Under the pieces are notes generated by a model that was not told the DNA's origin, made no database searches, and worked only from the letters and a program-made list of their open reading frames with translations. The translations under genes and the position numbers were made by a program. From Rubrimonas cliftonensis (lineage in GTDB: Bacteria > Pseudomonadota > Alphaproteobacteria > Rhodobacterales > Rhodobacteraceae): 64,000 nt of DNA. Positions 17,350 to 25,494 of the stretch are shown here, piece by piece; position 1 is the stretch's first letter, and each line of letters begins with the position of its first letter. The stretch is taken from contig NZ_FNQM01000003.1 in NCBI RefSeq assembly GCF_900107585.1, positions 62,001 to 126,000 of the forward strand, given 5' to 3'.

Positions 17350-17706
17350 TCATTCGGTCACGTAGAAGAAGCGCTCCTCCACGATGCGGCCGTCGCGCAC
17401 GGTGTAGAGGCCGATTTCGTCCATCTGCATCCGGGCGGCGCCCTTCGGGGTGACGTCCATCCAGAACTTTACGGCGAACTGGTCGCCGTTGGGCCAGGGC
17501 CCCTCCACCGTCACGCCGTGGATCTCGTGGTTTTCATGCCACCAGCGCGCCTTCGCCAGCAGCGCCTCGCGCCCCTCCGCGCGCGCCATAGGGCCGCTCA
17601 TCGCCTCGACGCTGACGACGTCATCCGCCCAGAACGCCTGCGCGTCGGCGTCCCGCCCTTCGGCGCAGGCGGCGGTGAAGGCCCGCGCGATTTCATGAAT
17701 TGTCAT
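17350..17706 (-). CDS. NTF2-like (SnoaL/DUF4440-type) small protein
   Basis: 118 residues with the cone-shaped NTF2-like fold pattern: an N-terminal helix (IHEIARAFTAACAEGRD), a conserved WADDVVSVE strand, and C-terminal strands QMDEIGLYTVRDGRIVEERFFY. Members are enzymes or ligand-binding proteins of many kinds, so no reaction can be assigned. The ATG at 17706 is preferred over an upstream continuation that overlaps imuB. It lies 61 bp downstream of imuB on the same strand and may be co-transcribed. Confidence 0.8.
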   Translation of the reverse strand: MTIHEIARAFTAACAEGRDADAQAFWADDVVSVEAMSGPMARAEGREALLAKARWWHENHEIHGVTVEGPWPNGDQFAVKFWMDVTPKGAARMQMDEIGLYTVRDGRIVEERFFYVTE

Positions 17707-17767
17707 GACGCCCTCCGATGTTCCTGATTTGATCTTATCTGGTTCGAGCGTCGCCGCAATCGATTCG

Positions 17768-19360
17768 TCAGCCGAACAGGCCCTCGACGCGCCAGATCGG
17801 CCCGCCCGGCGCGGCGGGCGCGCAGAACAGCCACAGGCGCAGGCCGTCCTCCGTCTCGACGCGCCAGTAGTCGCGCGGGCCGTCGCGCCAGGCGGGGTCG
17901 TCGAGCCACCATTCCGGGGCGATGCGTTCGGGGCCGATCGCGACGGCGAGGCGATGGGCGCGGCGTCGCCAGCGCAGGGAGACTGGCCGGCCGCTCCGCC
18001 GCGTGGCCTCGCCGGGCTCCGGGCGCAGCAGGGCGATGGGCCGCAGGCCGGGCGGCGCCGGCCAGTCGCCGGCATGCGGCGCGGCGAAGGCGGCGGAGGC
18101 GGTCGTGAAGGCGCGCGCGGGAATGTGGCTCTCGGCCGGCAGCGGGCGGGTCAGGCGGTCGAAGCCGAGCCGGTTTCCGAGCCGCCCCAGCAGCGCGGCG
18201 AAGGCGGCGTCCTCCCCCCTCTCCACAGCGTCGCGCGCCTGCGGCGCGGCGAGAGGCCCGCGGTGCTGCGTCGCCGAGAGCGGCTCCACGACCGTCGCCT
18301 CCAGCCGCAGCGCGTCGACGCCGAAGCCAGCGTCCGCCTCGCCCAGCGGCCGGGCGAAGAGCGCCGCGATCGCCCCGGCCTCCCGCGAGGGGCGCGCGAG
18401 GCCGACGTCGAGGCTGACGTCGGCTCCGTCCACCCGCCGCAGCGCCAGCCGCAGCCGCCGCGCGCCCATGCCACGTTCGGCGAGGCGCTCGCAGAGCCGG
18501 GCGAGCAGGCGGTCGAGCCCGGCGGCGACGTCCTCCACCCGCCCCACCGGCTCCGGAAGGCGCAGCCGCACGGCGTAGCCGGGGCCCTGCGGCGCGGCGC
18601 GGACGGGCTCGGGCTCGGCGCCGAAGGCCTGGTCGAGCCGCCGCGCCACGTCGAGCCCCGCGCGCCGGGCCAGCGCGCCGCGCGGCAGGCGGGCGAGCTC
18701 GTCGACGCGGCGCAGCCCCAGCCGCCCCAGCGCCGCCAGCGCCTCGGGCTCCAGCCGCAGCGCCGCCAGCGGCAGCGCCGCCAGCGCCTCCCGCGCCCCG
18801 CCGCGCGGCGCGACGACGGGCGCCTGAGACGCGGCGAAGCGCGCCAGCGCCCAGGCCGCGCCGCGCGCGTCGGCGACGGCGGCGCACGCGGTCAGCCCCC
18901 GCTCCGCGAGCCGCGAGACGATGTCGGCCAGCATCGGCCCCTCCCCCCCGAAAAGATGCGCGCAGCCGGTGACGTCGAGCGCCAGCCCGTCGACGCCGTC
19001 CTCGCCCACCCAGGGCGAATAGCGGACAGCCCAGCGCGCCAGCGCGCGCAGGAACCCCGCCTCGGCCGGCGGATCGGCGGGGACGGCGCGCAGGTCGGGG
19101 CGGATGGCGCGGGCGTCAGTCAGCCCCATGCCGGCGCGCAGGCCGGACGCCTCGGCGAGCGGGCAGAGGCTCGCCAGCCGCAGCGCCCCCTTCGCAGGCG
19201 CGACCACCGTGAAGGGGGCGCCCCCGGCGTCGCCGCCCAGCCGCCGCAGCGCGCGCTCCGCCGCCAGCCGCGGCAACCACACCGACGCGACCCGGCGCGG
19301 GGCGGCGGGCCCATGGGTTCGGGCGGGCGCAGTGGCGGCGAGCGGGGCGGAATCGGGCAT
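17768..19360 (-). CDS. imuB: ImuB-type Y-family polymerase homologue (mutasome adaptor)
   Basis: 530 residues related to Y-family DNA polymerases but of the non-catalytic ImuB class, which bridges ImuA, ImuC/DnaE2 and the beta clamp during damage-induced mutagenesis. The signature is GLALDVTGCAHLFGGE (about residues 123-138), then a little-finger-like domain and the C-terminal extension. A GTTC-N7-GTTC box lies 13 bp upstream of the ATG. imuA normally precedes imuB and dnaE2 follows, but neither is adjacent: rpmE is upstream and an NTF2-like gene downstream. A second ATG-initiated frame within the region is an antisense shadow. Confidence 0.88.
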   Translation of the reverse strand: MPDSAPLAATAPARTHGPAAPRRVASVWLPRLAAERALRRLGGDAGGAPFTVVAPAKGALRLASLCPLAEASGLRAGMGLTDARAIRPDLRAVPADPPAEAGFLRALARWAVRYSPWVGEDGVDGLALDVTGCAHLFGGEGPMLADIVSRLAERGLTACAAVADARGAAWALARFAASQAPVVAPRGGAREALAALPLAALRLEPEALAALGRLGLRRVDELARLPRGALARRAGLDVARRLDQAFGAEPEPVRAAPQGPGYAVRLRLPEPVGRVEDVAAGLDRLLARLCERLAERGMGARRLRLALRRVDGADVSLDVGLARPSREAGAIAALFARPLGEADAGFGVDALRLEATVVEPLSATQHRGPLAAPQARDAVERGEDAAFAALLGRLGNRLGFDRLTRPLPAESHIPARAFTTASAAFAAPHAGDWPAPPGLRPIALLRPEPGEATRRSGRPVSLRWRRRAHRLAVAIGPERIAPEWWLDDPAWRDGPRDYWRVETEDGLRLWLFCAPAAPGGPIWRVEGLFG

Positions 19361-19690
19361 GACGCCTCCGATGTTCGCCTCATGTTCTAGCGGAGATGAA
19401 CCGCTGCGCCAGCACCTGCAGCCCGAGGCGACGCTCGTTCAACCAGTTCCGACAGCAAGGCCCCTCGACCGACGGACCGGGGCGACCGCAGCGCCGACCG
19501 AAGCCCCCTGCGGGGTCGCGGGTCCGCCCTTGCGCCGCGCCGAACCGCGCCCCCTCGCGGCGCTTGCTTCGGGGCGCGCCCTCCTGTAACAGCCCCCCTC
19601 GACATGGCTGCGCGCGGCCTGCGACGCGGTGGCGGCGCAGCTGCGCGGATATTCGGCTTTAGGCGCAGGCGCCGGCCCGGGAGCATCGCG
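19361..19690. other. divergent intergenic region between imuB and rpmE
   Basis: 330 bp separating the imuB and rpmE starts. It contains the SOS box at 19373-19387 beside imuB. A weak promoter-like pair for rpmE, TTGCTT at 19564-19569 and TGTAAC at 19585-19590, has a short 15-bp spacer. No coding sequence is apparent, in particular no imuA remnant. Confidence 0.5.
19373..19387. promoter_or_regulatory. alphaproteobacterial LexA (SOS) box of imuB
   Basis: GTTCGCCTCATGTTC is an exact GTTC-N7-GTTC direct repeat, the known alphaproteobacterial LexA operator. It is centred about 20 bp upstream of the imuB ATG, so LexA binding would block initiation. imuB homologues are established SOS genes in this class, which supports the assignment. 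Confidence 0.85.
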
Positions 19691-19912
19691 ATGAAAAAAG
19701 ACATCCACCCCGACTATCATGTGATCAACGTGAAGATGACGGACGGCACGAGCGTGCAGATGCGCTCGACCTACAAGAACGAGGGCGACACGCTGACGCT
19801 CGACATCGACCCCTCGGTGCACCCGGCCTGGACCGGCGGCGGCCAGCGGCTGATGGACACCGGCGGCCGCGTCTCGAAGTTCAAGAAGAAGTTCGAAGGC
19901 TTCGGCTTCTGA
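19691..19912 (+). CDS. rpmE: 50S ribosomal protein L31
   Basis: A 73-residue large-subunit ribosomal protein. [19 protein letters not shown] at the start and [20 protein letters not shown] near the end are L31 hallmarks. It contains no cysteine, so it is the zinc-independent C-minus form usual in alphaproteobacteria. The ATG at 19691 follows a GGGAG Shine-Dalgarno. A hairpin follows the stop. Confidence 0.97.
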   Translation: MKKDIHPDYHVINVKMTDGTSVQMRSTYKNEGDTLTLDIDPSVHPAWTGGGQRLMDTGGRVSKFKKKFEGFGF

Positions 19913-19915
19913 TCT

Positions 19916-19935
19916 CCGGGCGCATGAGCGCCCGG
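19916..19935 (+). terminator. hairpin after rpmE
   Basis: CCGGGCGC (19916-19923) pairs perfectly with GCGCCCGG (19928-19935) around an ATGA loop, 3 nt after the rpmE stop. No T-run follows, so it may serve as an RNA 3'-end protector or an inefficient terminator. Confidence 0.55.
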
Positions 19936-20027
19936 ACGACTTCCATGCCGACGGTCGGACACCCCGTCGCGGCGCGCGCCCATGAGCGGCGAGCGCGTGC
20001 CCTTCTTCGCACCCGACGGTCGGCGCC

Positions 20028-20921
20028 GTGACCGCTTCGGACGGATCCGCCGGCTTCGCGCCCGGATCAGCGCCCGGCGCCGAGGCCGACGCGCCCCGCG
20101 GCTCGGCGCGCGCCCATGTCGTCGTGCTCGGCAACGAGAAGGGCGGCTCGGGCAAGTCCACCACCGCCATGCACCTGTTCGTCGCGCTGGCGCGGGCGGG
20201 CAAGCGCGTCGGCGCGATGGACCTCGACCTGCGCCAGCAGTCCTTCTTCCGCTACCTCGAGAATCGCCGCGCCTACGCCGAGCGCAGCGGCGCTGCGCTG
20301 ATCATGCCCGAGCAGGCGCGGGTGACGCCCTCCGACCTGCCCCTGCGCGCGGAGGCCGACGAGGCCGACCGCGCGGCCCTGCGCGCCGCGCTCGACGGGC
20401 TGAGGGCGCGCTGCGACTTCGTCGTGATCGACTGCCCCGGCTCCTTCACGACCTTCAGCCAGGAGGCGCACGCCGCCGCCGACACGCTGATCACGCCGCT
20501 CAACGACAGCCTGATCGACTTCGACCTTCTGGCGCGGGTGGACCCCGCGACGGGGCGCATCAAGGGGCCGTCGATCTATTCCGAGATGGTGTGGCGCGGC
20601 CGCCAGATCCGCGCGCAGGCCGGGCTGAAGCCGATCGACTGGATCGTGATGCGCAACCGCATCGCCACGCTCGACGCGCGCAACAAGCGCACCGTGGGGC
20701 GGATGCTGAAGGAGCTGTCCAGGCGCATCGGCTTCCGCGTCGCGCCGGGCTTCTCGGAGCGCGTGATCTTCCGCGAGCTGTTCCTGTCGGGGCTGACGCT
20801 GCTCGACCTGCGCGGCGGCGCCGAGGGCCAGCCGCTCAGCATGAGCCACATCGCAGCAAGGCAGGAGGTGCGGGAGCTGATCCGCAACCTCGAACTTCCC
20901 GGCGTCTCGCCGGAGGTGTGA
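20028..20921 (+). CDS. mipZ: MipZ-type ParA ATPase, division-site positioning
   Basis: 297 residues of the ParA/MinD superfamily. MipZ dimers bind ParB near the chromosome origin and inhibit FtsZ polymerisation, placing the division plane at mid-cell. The deviant Walker A motif is VVLGNEKGGSGKSTTAMHL, followed by MDLDLRQQSFFRYLENR, which is characteristic of MipZ, then VVIDCPGSFT and WIVMRNR. The start is a GTG at 20028; about 28 disordered residues precede the ATPase core. It is 115 bp downstream of rpmE. Confidence 0.93.
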   Translation: MTASDGSAGFAPGSAPGAEADAPRGSARAHVVVLGNEKGGSGKSTTAMHLFVALARAGKRVGAMDLDLRQQSFFRYLENRRAYAERSGAALIMPEQARVTPSDLPLRAEADEADRAALRAALDGLRARCDFVVIDCPGSFTTFSQEAHAAADTLITPLNDSLIDFDLLARVDPATGRIKGPSIYSEMVWRGRQIRAQAGLKPIDWIVMRNRIATLDARNKRTVGRMLKELSRRIGFRVAPGFSERVIFRELFLSGLTLLDLRGGAEGQPLSMSHIAARQEVRELIRNLELPGVSPEV

Positions 20922-21362
20922 CGGCGCGCGCCGGCGCCGCCCTCCGACGCGCGATCCCGCCCGGCGACGATCGCGCCGCCGGCCCGCCCGATCGCGGCGC
21001 GTGACCGGAAAACGCTCTCCCCGTCGGCCGGCGCGAACGGCTCAGCGTCGGCGGGGCGGGGGGCGGGACGGCGCGAAATCCTCGCTGACGACGCGCACGA
21101 CGTCCTCGAATACGACGCGGCGCGGACCATGGCGTGGCGGGCGGCGCGTCGCGCAGGGCGTCACGCCATGGTCCGCGAGCGCGCCGCGCAGCCCCGCGGC
21201 GGGTCTCGCCACAGCCGGCGATCAGTCCGCGGGTCGCCTGCGTCAGCGCCATGACGCGCTGCGCCACGTCGAGGAACGTCCCCGGCGCGCGGAAGGGTCG
21301 TCCGCGCAGGGCGTGGGCCGGAGGCGTCGAAGGCGGGGGCGCGTCGCCGCGCCCCCGACCGC
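20922..21362. other. intergenic region downstream of mipZ, containing a long inverted repeat
   Basis: About 440 bp between the convergent mipZ and molybdenum hydroxylase genes. It contains a perfect 16-bp inverted repeat (21121-21177). Two protein-like but frame-broken stretches lie on the minus strand: one around 21200-21300 (FLDVAQRVMALTQATRGLIAG) and one ending at about 21040 (RRVVFEDVVRVVSEDFAPSR, then stop). They may be pieces of a decayed small gene. No intact gene is supported. Confidence 0.45.
21121..21177. repeat. perfect 16-bp inverted repeat with 25-bp spacer
   Basis: CGCGGACCATGGCGTG at 21121-21136 is the exact reverse complement of CACGCCATGGTCCGCG at 21162-21177. Transcripts on either strand could form a stem of 16 pairs. 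Lying between convergent genes, it could act as a bidirectional terminator, or it could be the scar of a small inversion or duplication. Confidence 0.85.
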
Positions 21363-23702
21363 TCAGACGTCGATGTACTCGCCGATGGGCAGGCTGCGGA
21401 ACCGCTTGCCCGTGGCGGCGAAGATCGCGTTGCAGATGGCCGGCGGGACGGGCGGGACGCCGGGTTCGCCGACCCCCGTGGCCTTCACGCTGAACGGGTG
21501 GTCGACGATGTGGGTCGTCACCTTCTCGGGGAAGTTGGTCGCCCGCACCATCTGGTAGTCGTTGAAGTTCGACTGCTCCGCCGCCCCGTCCCGGTAGGTG
21601 ACGGCGCTGTGCAGCGTCGCCGTCATGCCCATGACGGCGGCGCCCTCCATCTGGCTGCGGATGCGCTCTGGGTTGGCGGCGAAGCCGCAGTCCACGGCCA
21701 TGTGGACCTCCGGCACGCGGACCTGCCCGCCGTCGATCTTCACCCGCACCGCCGCCGCGACGTAGGAGACGAAGCTGCGGTGGACCGCGAGGCCCAGCCC
21801 CTCGCCCTCCGGCGTCTCTGAACCCCAGCCGATGGCGTCGGCCGCAACGTTGAGGACATGCTTCAGCCGGCCTGCGTCGATCGGGAAGCCGTCATAGGGT
21901 TCGCCGTAGTTCCACAGGTCGTCGGGCATCCCTTCGGCCTTCGGGTCGATCACCCGGTCGGGGCCGATCAGCTCCAGCAGCACCGCGCGGTGGTCGCGGC
22001 CGAGCTCGGTCGCGAGTTCATGCGTGAAGCTCTGGATGGCGAAGGCGTGGGGCACGTTGGAGACGGCGCGCCACCAGCCGATGCGGGCGTGGGCCGGGGG
22101 CACGGCGGATTCGCAGCGCAGCGCCGGCGTGGCGAAAGGTGTGTCGACCAGCCCCATCCCCAGCTCGATGGGCAGCGCGGCCTCGGGGTTGGGCGCGAAG
22201 GTCGAGAGGATCGTCGGCGCGACGGAGCGGTGCAGCCAGCCCGTCACCCTGCCCTCGCCGTCGACCGCCGCCTCCAGCCGCTCCACGGAAGTCGTGTGGA
22301 GGTAGTCGTGGCGGATGTCATCCTCGCGCGTCCACTGCACCAGCACGGGCGCGCCGACGCGCTGGCTGAGCAGCGCCGCCTCGGTGACGAAATCGCCCTT
22401 GGACTTGCGGCCGAAGCCGCCGCCCAGCAGCGTGACGTGCAGCGTCACCTGGTCGATCTCCATGCCCAGCGCCTTGGCGACGTCCTTGCGGGCGTCGTAG
22501 GGGCTCTGGGACGGCGCCCAGATCTCGGCGCGGTCGGCGCGCACGTCGGCCACGGCCGCGGGCGGCTCCATCGAGGCGTGCGCCATGTGGGCCTGGTGGT
22601 AGGTCGCCGAGACGACGCGCGCCGCGGCCGCCTTCGCCGCCGGCCAGTCGCCCCTGTCGCGGACGATTGCGGCGTCCCGAGCGGCCATCTCCTCCATCAT
22701 GGCGCGGTAGGCGCCGCTGTCGTAGCCGCCATGGGGGCCGGCCTCCCACGCGATCTCGAGCAGGTCGCGGGCGTCCAGCGCCGCCCATGTGCTGCTCGCG
22801 ATCACCGCGACGCCGCCGAGCGGGCCGAAACCGGCCGGCAGGGCGCCGCCCTCCAGCGTCTCGACGCGCTCGACGCCGGGCGCGGCCAGCGCCGCTTCGG
22901 CGTTCAGCGAGGCGACCTTGCCGCCGGCCACCGGCGGCCGGGCGATGACGGCGTATTTCATGCCGGGCAGGCGGATGTCGGCGCCGTAGACCGCCGAGCC
23001 GTCGGTGATGCCGCGCAGGTCGGCGATGCGCACGACCTCGCGGCCAATGTAGCGGAACTCCGACTCGTCCTTGAAGCTGAGCGCCTCGCGGGCGGGCACG
23101 GGCCGGGCCAACGCCGCCTCGGCAAGATCGCCGAAGCCGAGCGTCTGCCCGCCCATGGCCTCGCGCACCTCGTGGACGCCCACGCTCACCGCGCCGGCGC
23201 CGACGCCCCAGCGCTCGGCGGCGGCCTCGGCGAGCATCAGGCGCAGCGAGGCGCCCATCTCGCGCATGGTCTGGATGTGGTGGCGCATCGAGCGCGAGCC
23301 GTCGGTGTTCTGGTTGCCGTAGCGCGGCTCGTCGCCGGGGGCCTGGACGATGCGCACCCGCTCCCAGTCCGCGCCCATCTCGTCGGCGAGCACCATGGGC
23401 AGCGAGGTCTTGACGCCGGTGCCCATCTCGGAACGGTGCGCGACGATGGTCACGGTCCCGTCAGGATCGATGGTCACGAACACCAGCGGGTCGGAGACGA
23501 GCCCGTTCGGCATGTCGGAGCCGCCGGTCTTCCACGGCTCGAAAGCGTGGGCCGGCGCGGCGAGCGCGGCGAGGCCGACGCCCGCGCCGGCGAGGAACAT
23601 GCGCCGGTCGAGCTTGGCGATGGCGAGCGGCCGCAGCGGCCCCGTCGCGTCGATCCCCGCGGCGGCGTCGAGGACGCCGGCTTCCTTCAGATGGCTGAGC
23701 AT
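21363..23702 (-). CDS. molybdenum hydroxylase large subunit (IorB/xanthine dehydrogenase family), Tat-exported
   Basis: 779 residues, catalytic molybdopterin subunit. A twin-arginine signal (LDRRMFLAGAGVGLAALAAPAHA, about residues 32-54) suggests export to the periplasm. Cofactor-binding stretches include AHRSEMGTGVKTSLPMVLADE, LLGGGFGRKSKGDF, RIGWWRAVSN and the C-terminal KATGVGEPGVPPVPPAICNA, the last containing the likely catalytic glutamate. Size and Tat signal match isoquinoline 1-oxidoreductase/aldehyde dehydrogenase beta subunits. The Fe-S subunit is directly upstream. Natural substrate is unknown; an N-heterocycle or aldehyde is likely. Confidence 0.9.
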   Translation of the reverse strand: MLSHLKEAGVLDAAAGIDATGPLRPLAIAKLDRRMFLAGAGVGLAALAAPAHAFEPWKTGGSDMPNGLVSDPLVFVTIDPDGTVTIVAHRSEMGTGVKTSLPMVLADEMGADWERVRIVQAPGDEPRYGNQNTDGSRSMRHHIQTMREMGASLRLMLAEAAAERWGVGAGAVSVGVHEVREAMGGQTLGFGDLAEAALARPVPAREALSFKDESEFRYIGREVVRIADLRGITDGSAVYGADIRLPGMKYAVIARPPVAGGKVASLNAEAALAAPGVERVETLEGGALPAGFGPLGGVAVIASSTWAALDARDLLEIAWEAGPHGGYDSGAYRAMMEEMAARDAAIVRDRGDWPAAKAAAARVVSATYHQAHMAHASMEPPAAVADVRADRAEIWAPSQSPYDARKDVAKALGMEIDQVTLHVTLLGGGFGRKSKGDFVTEAALLSQRVGAPVLVQWTREDDIRHDYLHTTSVERLEAAVDGEGRVTGWLHRSVAPTILSTFAPNPEAALPIELGMGLVDTPFATPALRCESAVPPAHARIGWWRAVSNVPHAFAIQSFTHELATELGRDHRAVLLELIGPDRVIDPKAEGMPDDLWNYGEPYDGFPIDAGRLKHVLNVAADAIGWGSETPEGEGLGLAVHRSFVSYVAAAVRVKIDGGQVRVPEVHMAVDCGFAANPERIRSQMEGAAVMGMTATLHSAVTYRDGAAEQSNFNDYQMVRATNFPEKVTTHIVDHPFSVKATGVGEPGVPPVPPAICNAIFAATGKRFRSLPIGEYIDV

Positions 23703-23715
23703 GGCGCGTCCTCCT

Positions 23716-24168
23716 TCAGCTGCCGGTCGCGGCGAGACGGACGGCGGCGACGATGCGCTCGTAGCAGCCGCAACGGCAGATGTTGCCGTCCATCGCCGAG
23801 GCGATCTCCTCGTCGGTGGGGTTGGGGTTCTCCTCCAGCAGGCTCGCCGCCTGCATGATCTGCCCGGCCTGGCAGAAGCCGCATTGCGGCACGCTCAGTT
23901 CCCGCCACGCCGCCTGAACCGGGTGGTCGCCCTGCGGGTGCAGCCCCTCGATGGTGGTGACGGTCGCGCCCTCGACGTCGCCGAGGCGCAGCATGCAACT
24001 GCGCTCCGCACGACCGTCGACATGCACGGTGCAGGCGCCGCAGAGGCCGACGCCGCACCCATATTTGGAGCCTGTGAGCCCGAGCGTATCGCGCAGCGCC
24101 CAGAGCAGCGGCGTGGCTTCCGGCGCGTCGATCTCGCGCGCCTCACCGTTCACGGTAATTCTCGCCAT
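23716..24168 (-). CDS. molybdenum hydroxylase [2Fe-2S] subunit (IorA/CoxS type)
   Basis: A 150-residue electron-transfer subunit with two [2Fe-2S] clusters. The plant-ferredoxin site is CGVGLCGACTV with a fourth Cys in AERSCML. The C-terminal helical site is CGFCQAGQIM with CRCGCYERI. The ATG at 24168 begins MARITVNGE; an upstream in-frame start adds 20 unrelated residues. It is 13 bp upstream of the large subunit, a tight two-gene operon. No cytochrome c subunit is adjacent, and this small subunit has no signal peptide, so it would have to cross the membrane with its Tat-targeted partner. Confidence 0.93.
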   Translation of the reverse strand: MARITVNGEAREIDAPEATPLLWALRDTLGLTGSKYGCGVGLCGACTVHVDGRAERSCMLRLGDVEGATVTTIEGLHPQGDHPVQAAWRELSVPQCGFCQAGQIMQAASLLEENPNPTDEEIASAMDGNICRCGCYERIVAAVRLAATGS

Positions 24169-24273
24169 CGGCGGGTTCTCCCTGTCTGGCTCGCGCCGGA
24201 CCCACTTAGCGGCCGCCGGCGCCGGCATGAACTTGTTTCGAGGGTGAACCAGCGGGAGTTCGTGTCAATGAGT

Positions 24274-24290
24274 CGCCCCCCCGGGGGGCG
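24274..24290 (-). terminator. short GC palindrome after the DMT exporter gene
   Basis: Seven C followed by six G, flanked by CG, forms a near-perfect palindrome 15 bp beyond the exporter stop. It could end that transcript before the Fe-S subunit gene. No T-run is present, so confidence is low. Confidence 0.3.
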
Positions 24291-24304
24291 GGCCGCGCGC
24301 GGCG

Positions 24305-25258
24305 TTACTGCGCGCTCGGCATCGAACCGGCGCGCTTGGCGCGGCTGCGGTCAATGGCGAGCTGGCGCTCGCGGCGGATGATGTACAGGCCCGCGCCGAT
24401 CACGATGGACGCGCCCGCCAGCACCTGCGCGCCCGGAACCTCGGCGAACAGCACGAAGCCCAGGATCAGCCCGTAGAGCATCGACGAGTACTCGAACGGC
24501 GCCAGCGTCGAGGCGTCCGCGTTGCGGTAGCCCTCGGTCATCATGATCTGGGCCACGCCCCCCAGCAGCCCGGCCGCGACCAGCAGCGTCGCGGTCCACG
24601 CGTCGAGCGTCGCCCAGCCGAAGGGGATTGTGAAAAGCGAGCCGACCGTGCAGCTCACCGAGAACCAGAACACGATGGAGAGCGTCGTCTCGGTCTGGGT
24701 CAGCCGTCGGATATGGACGGTCGCCAGCGCGACGAACACCGCGCCGAGCAGCGCCACCCAGGCGCCCAGCGCCTCGCTGTCGGAAACGTCGCCGCTGGCC
24801 AGCACCGTCAGCCGCGGCCAGAGCATCACCATCACGCCCGCCAGCCCCACCCCAACCGCAGTCCAGCGATAGGCGCGCACCTGCTCGCCCAGCATGAGCG
24901 CGGCGAGCCCGGTGGCCAGCAGCGGCGCCGCGTAGTTGATGGCGATGGTCTCCGGCAGCGGCAGCAGGCCCAGCGCGGTGAAACCGCAGGCCATCGCCGC
25001 CATGCCCACCAAGCCGCGGTTCACATGGGCGAAGGCGTCGTTGACGCGGAACACCTCGGCGAACCGCCCCAGCCAGAGCGCATAGAGGATGATGGGCGGG
25101 ATGGCGAAGAAGCTGCGGAAGAACACCGCCTGCCCCGGCGGCGCATACTCGCGCGCGGCCTTGATGCAGGCCGACATCAGCGTGAACAGCAGCACCGACA
25201 TCAGCTTGAGCGCGATGCCGCGCGCGGGGTTCGAGACGATCTGGACCGGGGTCGGCAT
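24305..25258 (-). CDS. DMT-superfamily EamA-type transporter
   Basis: 317 residues with about ten hydrophobic helices in two EamA repeats (e.g. VLLFTLMSACIKAA and GVGLAGVMVMLWPRL; APFEYSSMLYGLILGFVLF and SIVIGAGLYIIRRERQ). Members export amino acids or metabolites across the inner membrane; the substrate cannot be predicted. The start at 25258 (MPTPVQIVSNPARG) is preferred over 25318, which adds a non-conserved stretch. A second member of the family lies at 57047-57946. Confidence 0.88.
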   Translation of the reverse strand: MPTPVQIVSNPARGIALKLMSVLLFTLMSACIKAAREYAPPGQAVFFRSFFAIPPIILYALWLGRFAEVFRVNDAFAHVNRGLVGMAAMACGFTALGLLPLPETIAINYAAPLLATGLAALMLGEQVRAYRWTAVGVGLAGVMVMLWPRLTVLASGDVSDSEALGAWVALLGAVFVALATVHIRRLTQTETTLSIVFWFSVSCTVGSLFTIPFGWATLDAWTATLLVAAGLLGGVAQIMMTEGYRNADASTLAPFEYSSMLYGLILGFVLFAEVPGAQVLAGASIVIGAGLYIIRRERQLAIDRSRAKRAGSMPSAQ

Positions 25259-25494
25259 GGGGAAGCCTGCGACGGAGGACGCCGCCGCAGCTAAGCAGGT
25301 GGGCGGGCGCCGCGACAAGGGCGAATGCTGGCGGGGCCTCGCGCGTGCGTCGCCCGTTCAGGGGCTGCGCCTCGTTCCCCCCCTTTGCCCGGGCGACCCG
25401 CGCGGGCCAGAGGTCGAGCGAAGCGCCTCCGGGCCAGACCGCGACATCCGCGCGGACCCGCCGGCGACAGTCTCGCCCCGCTCCCGCCCGTCGC

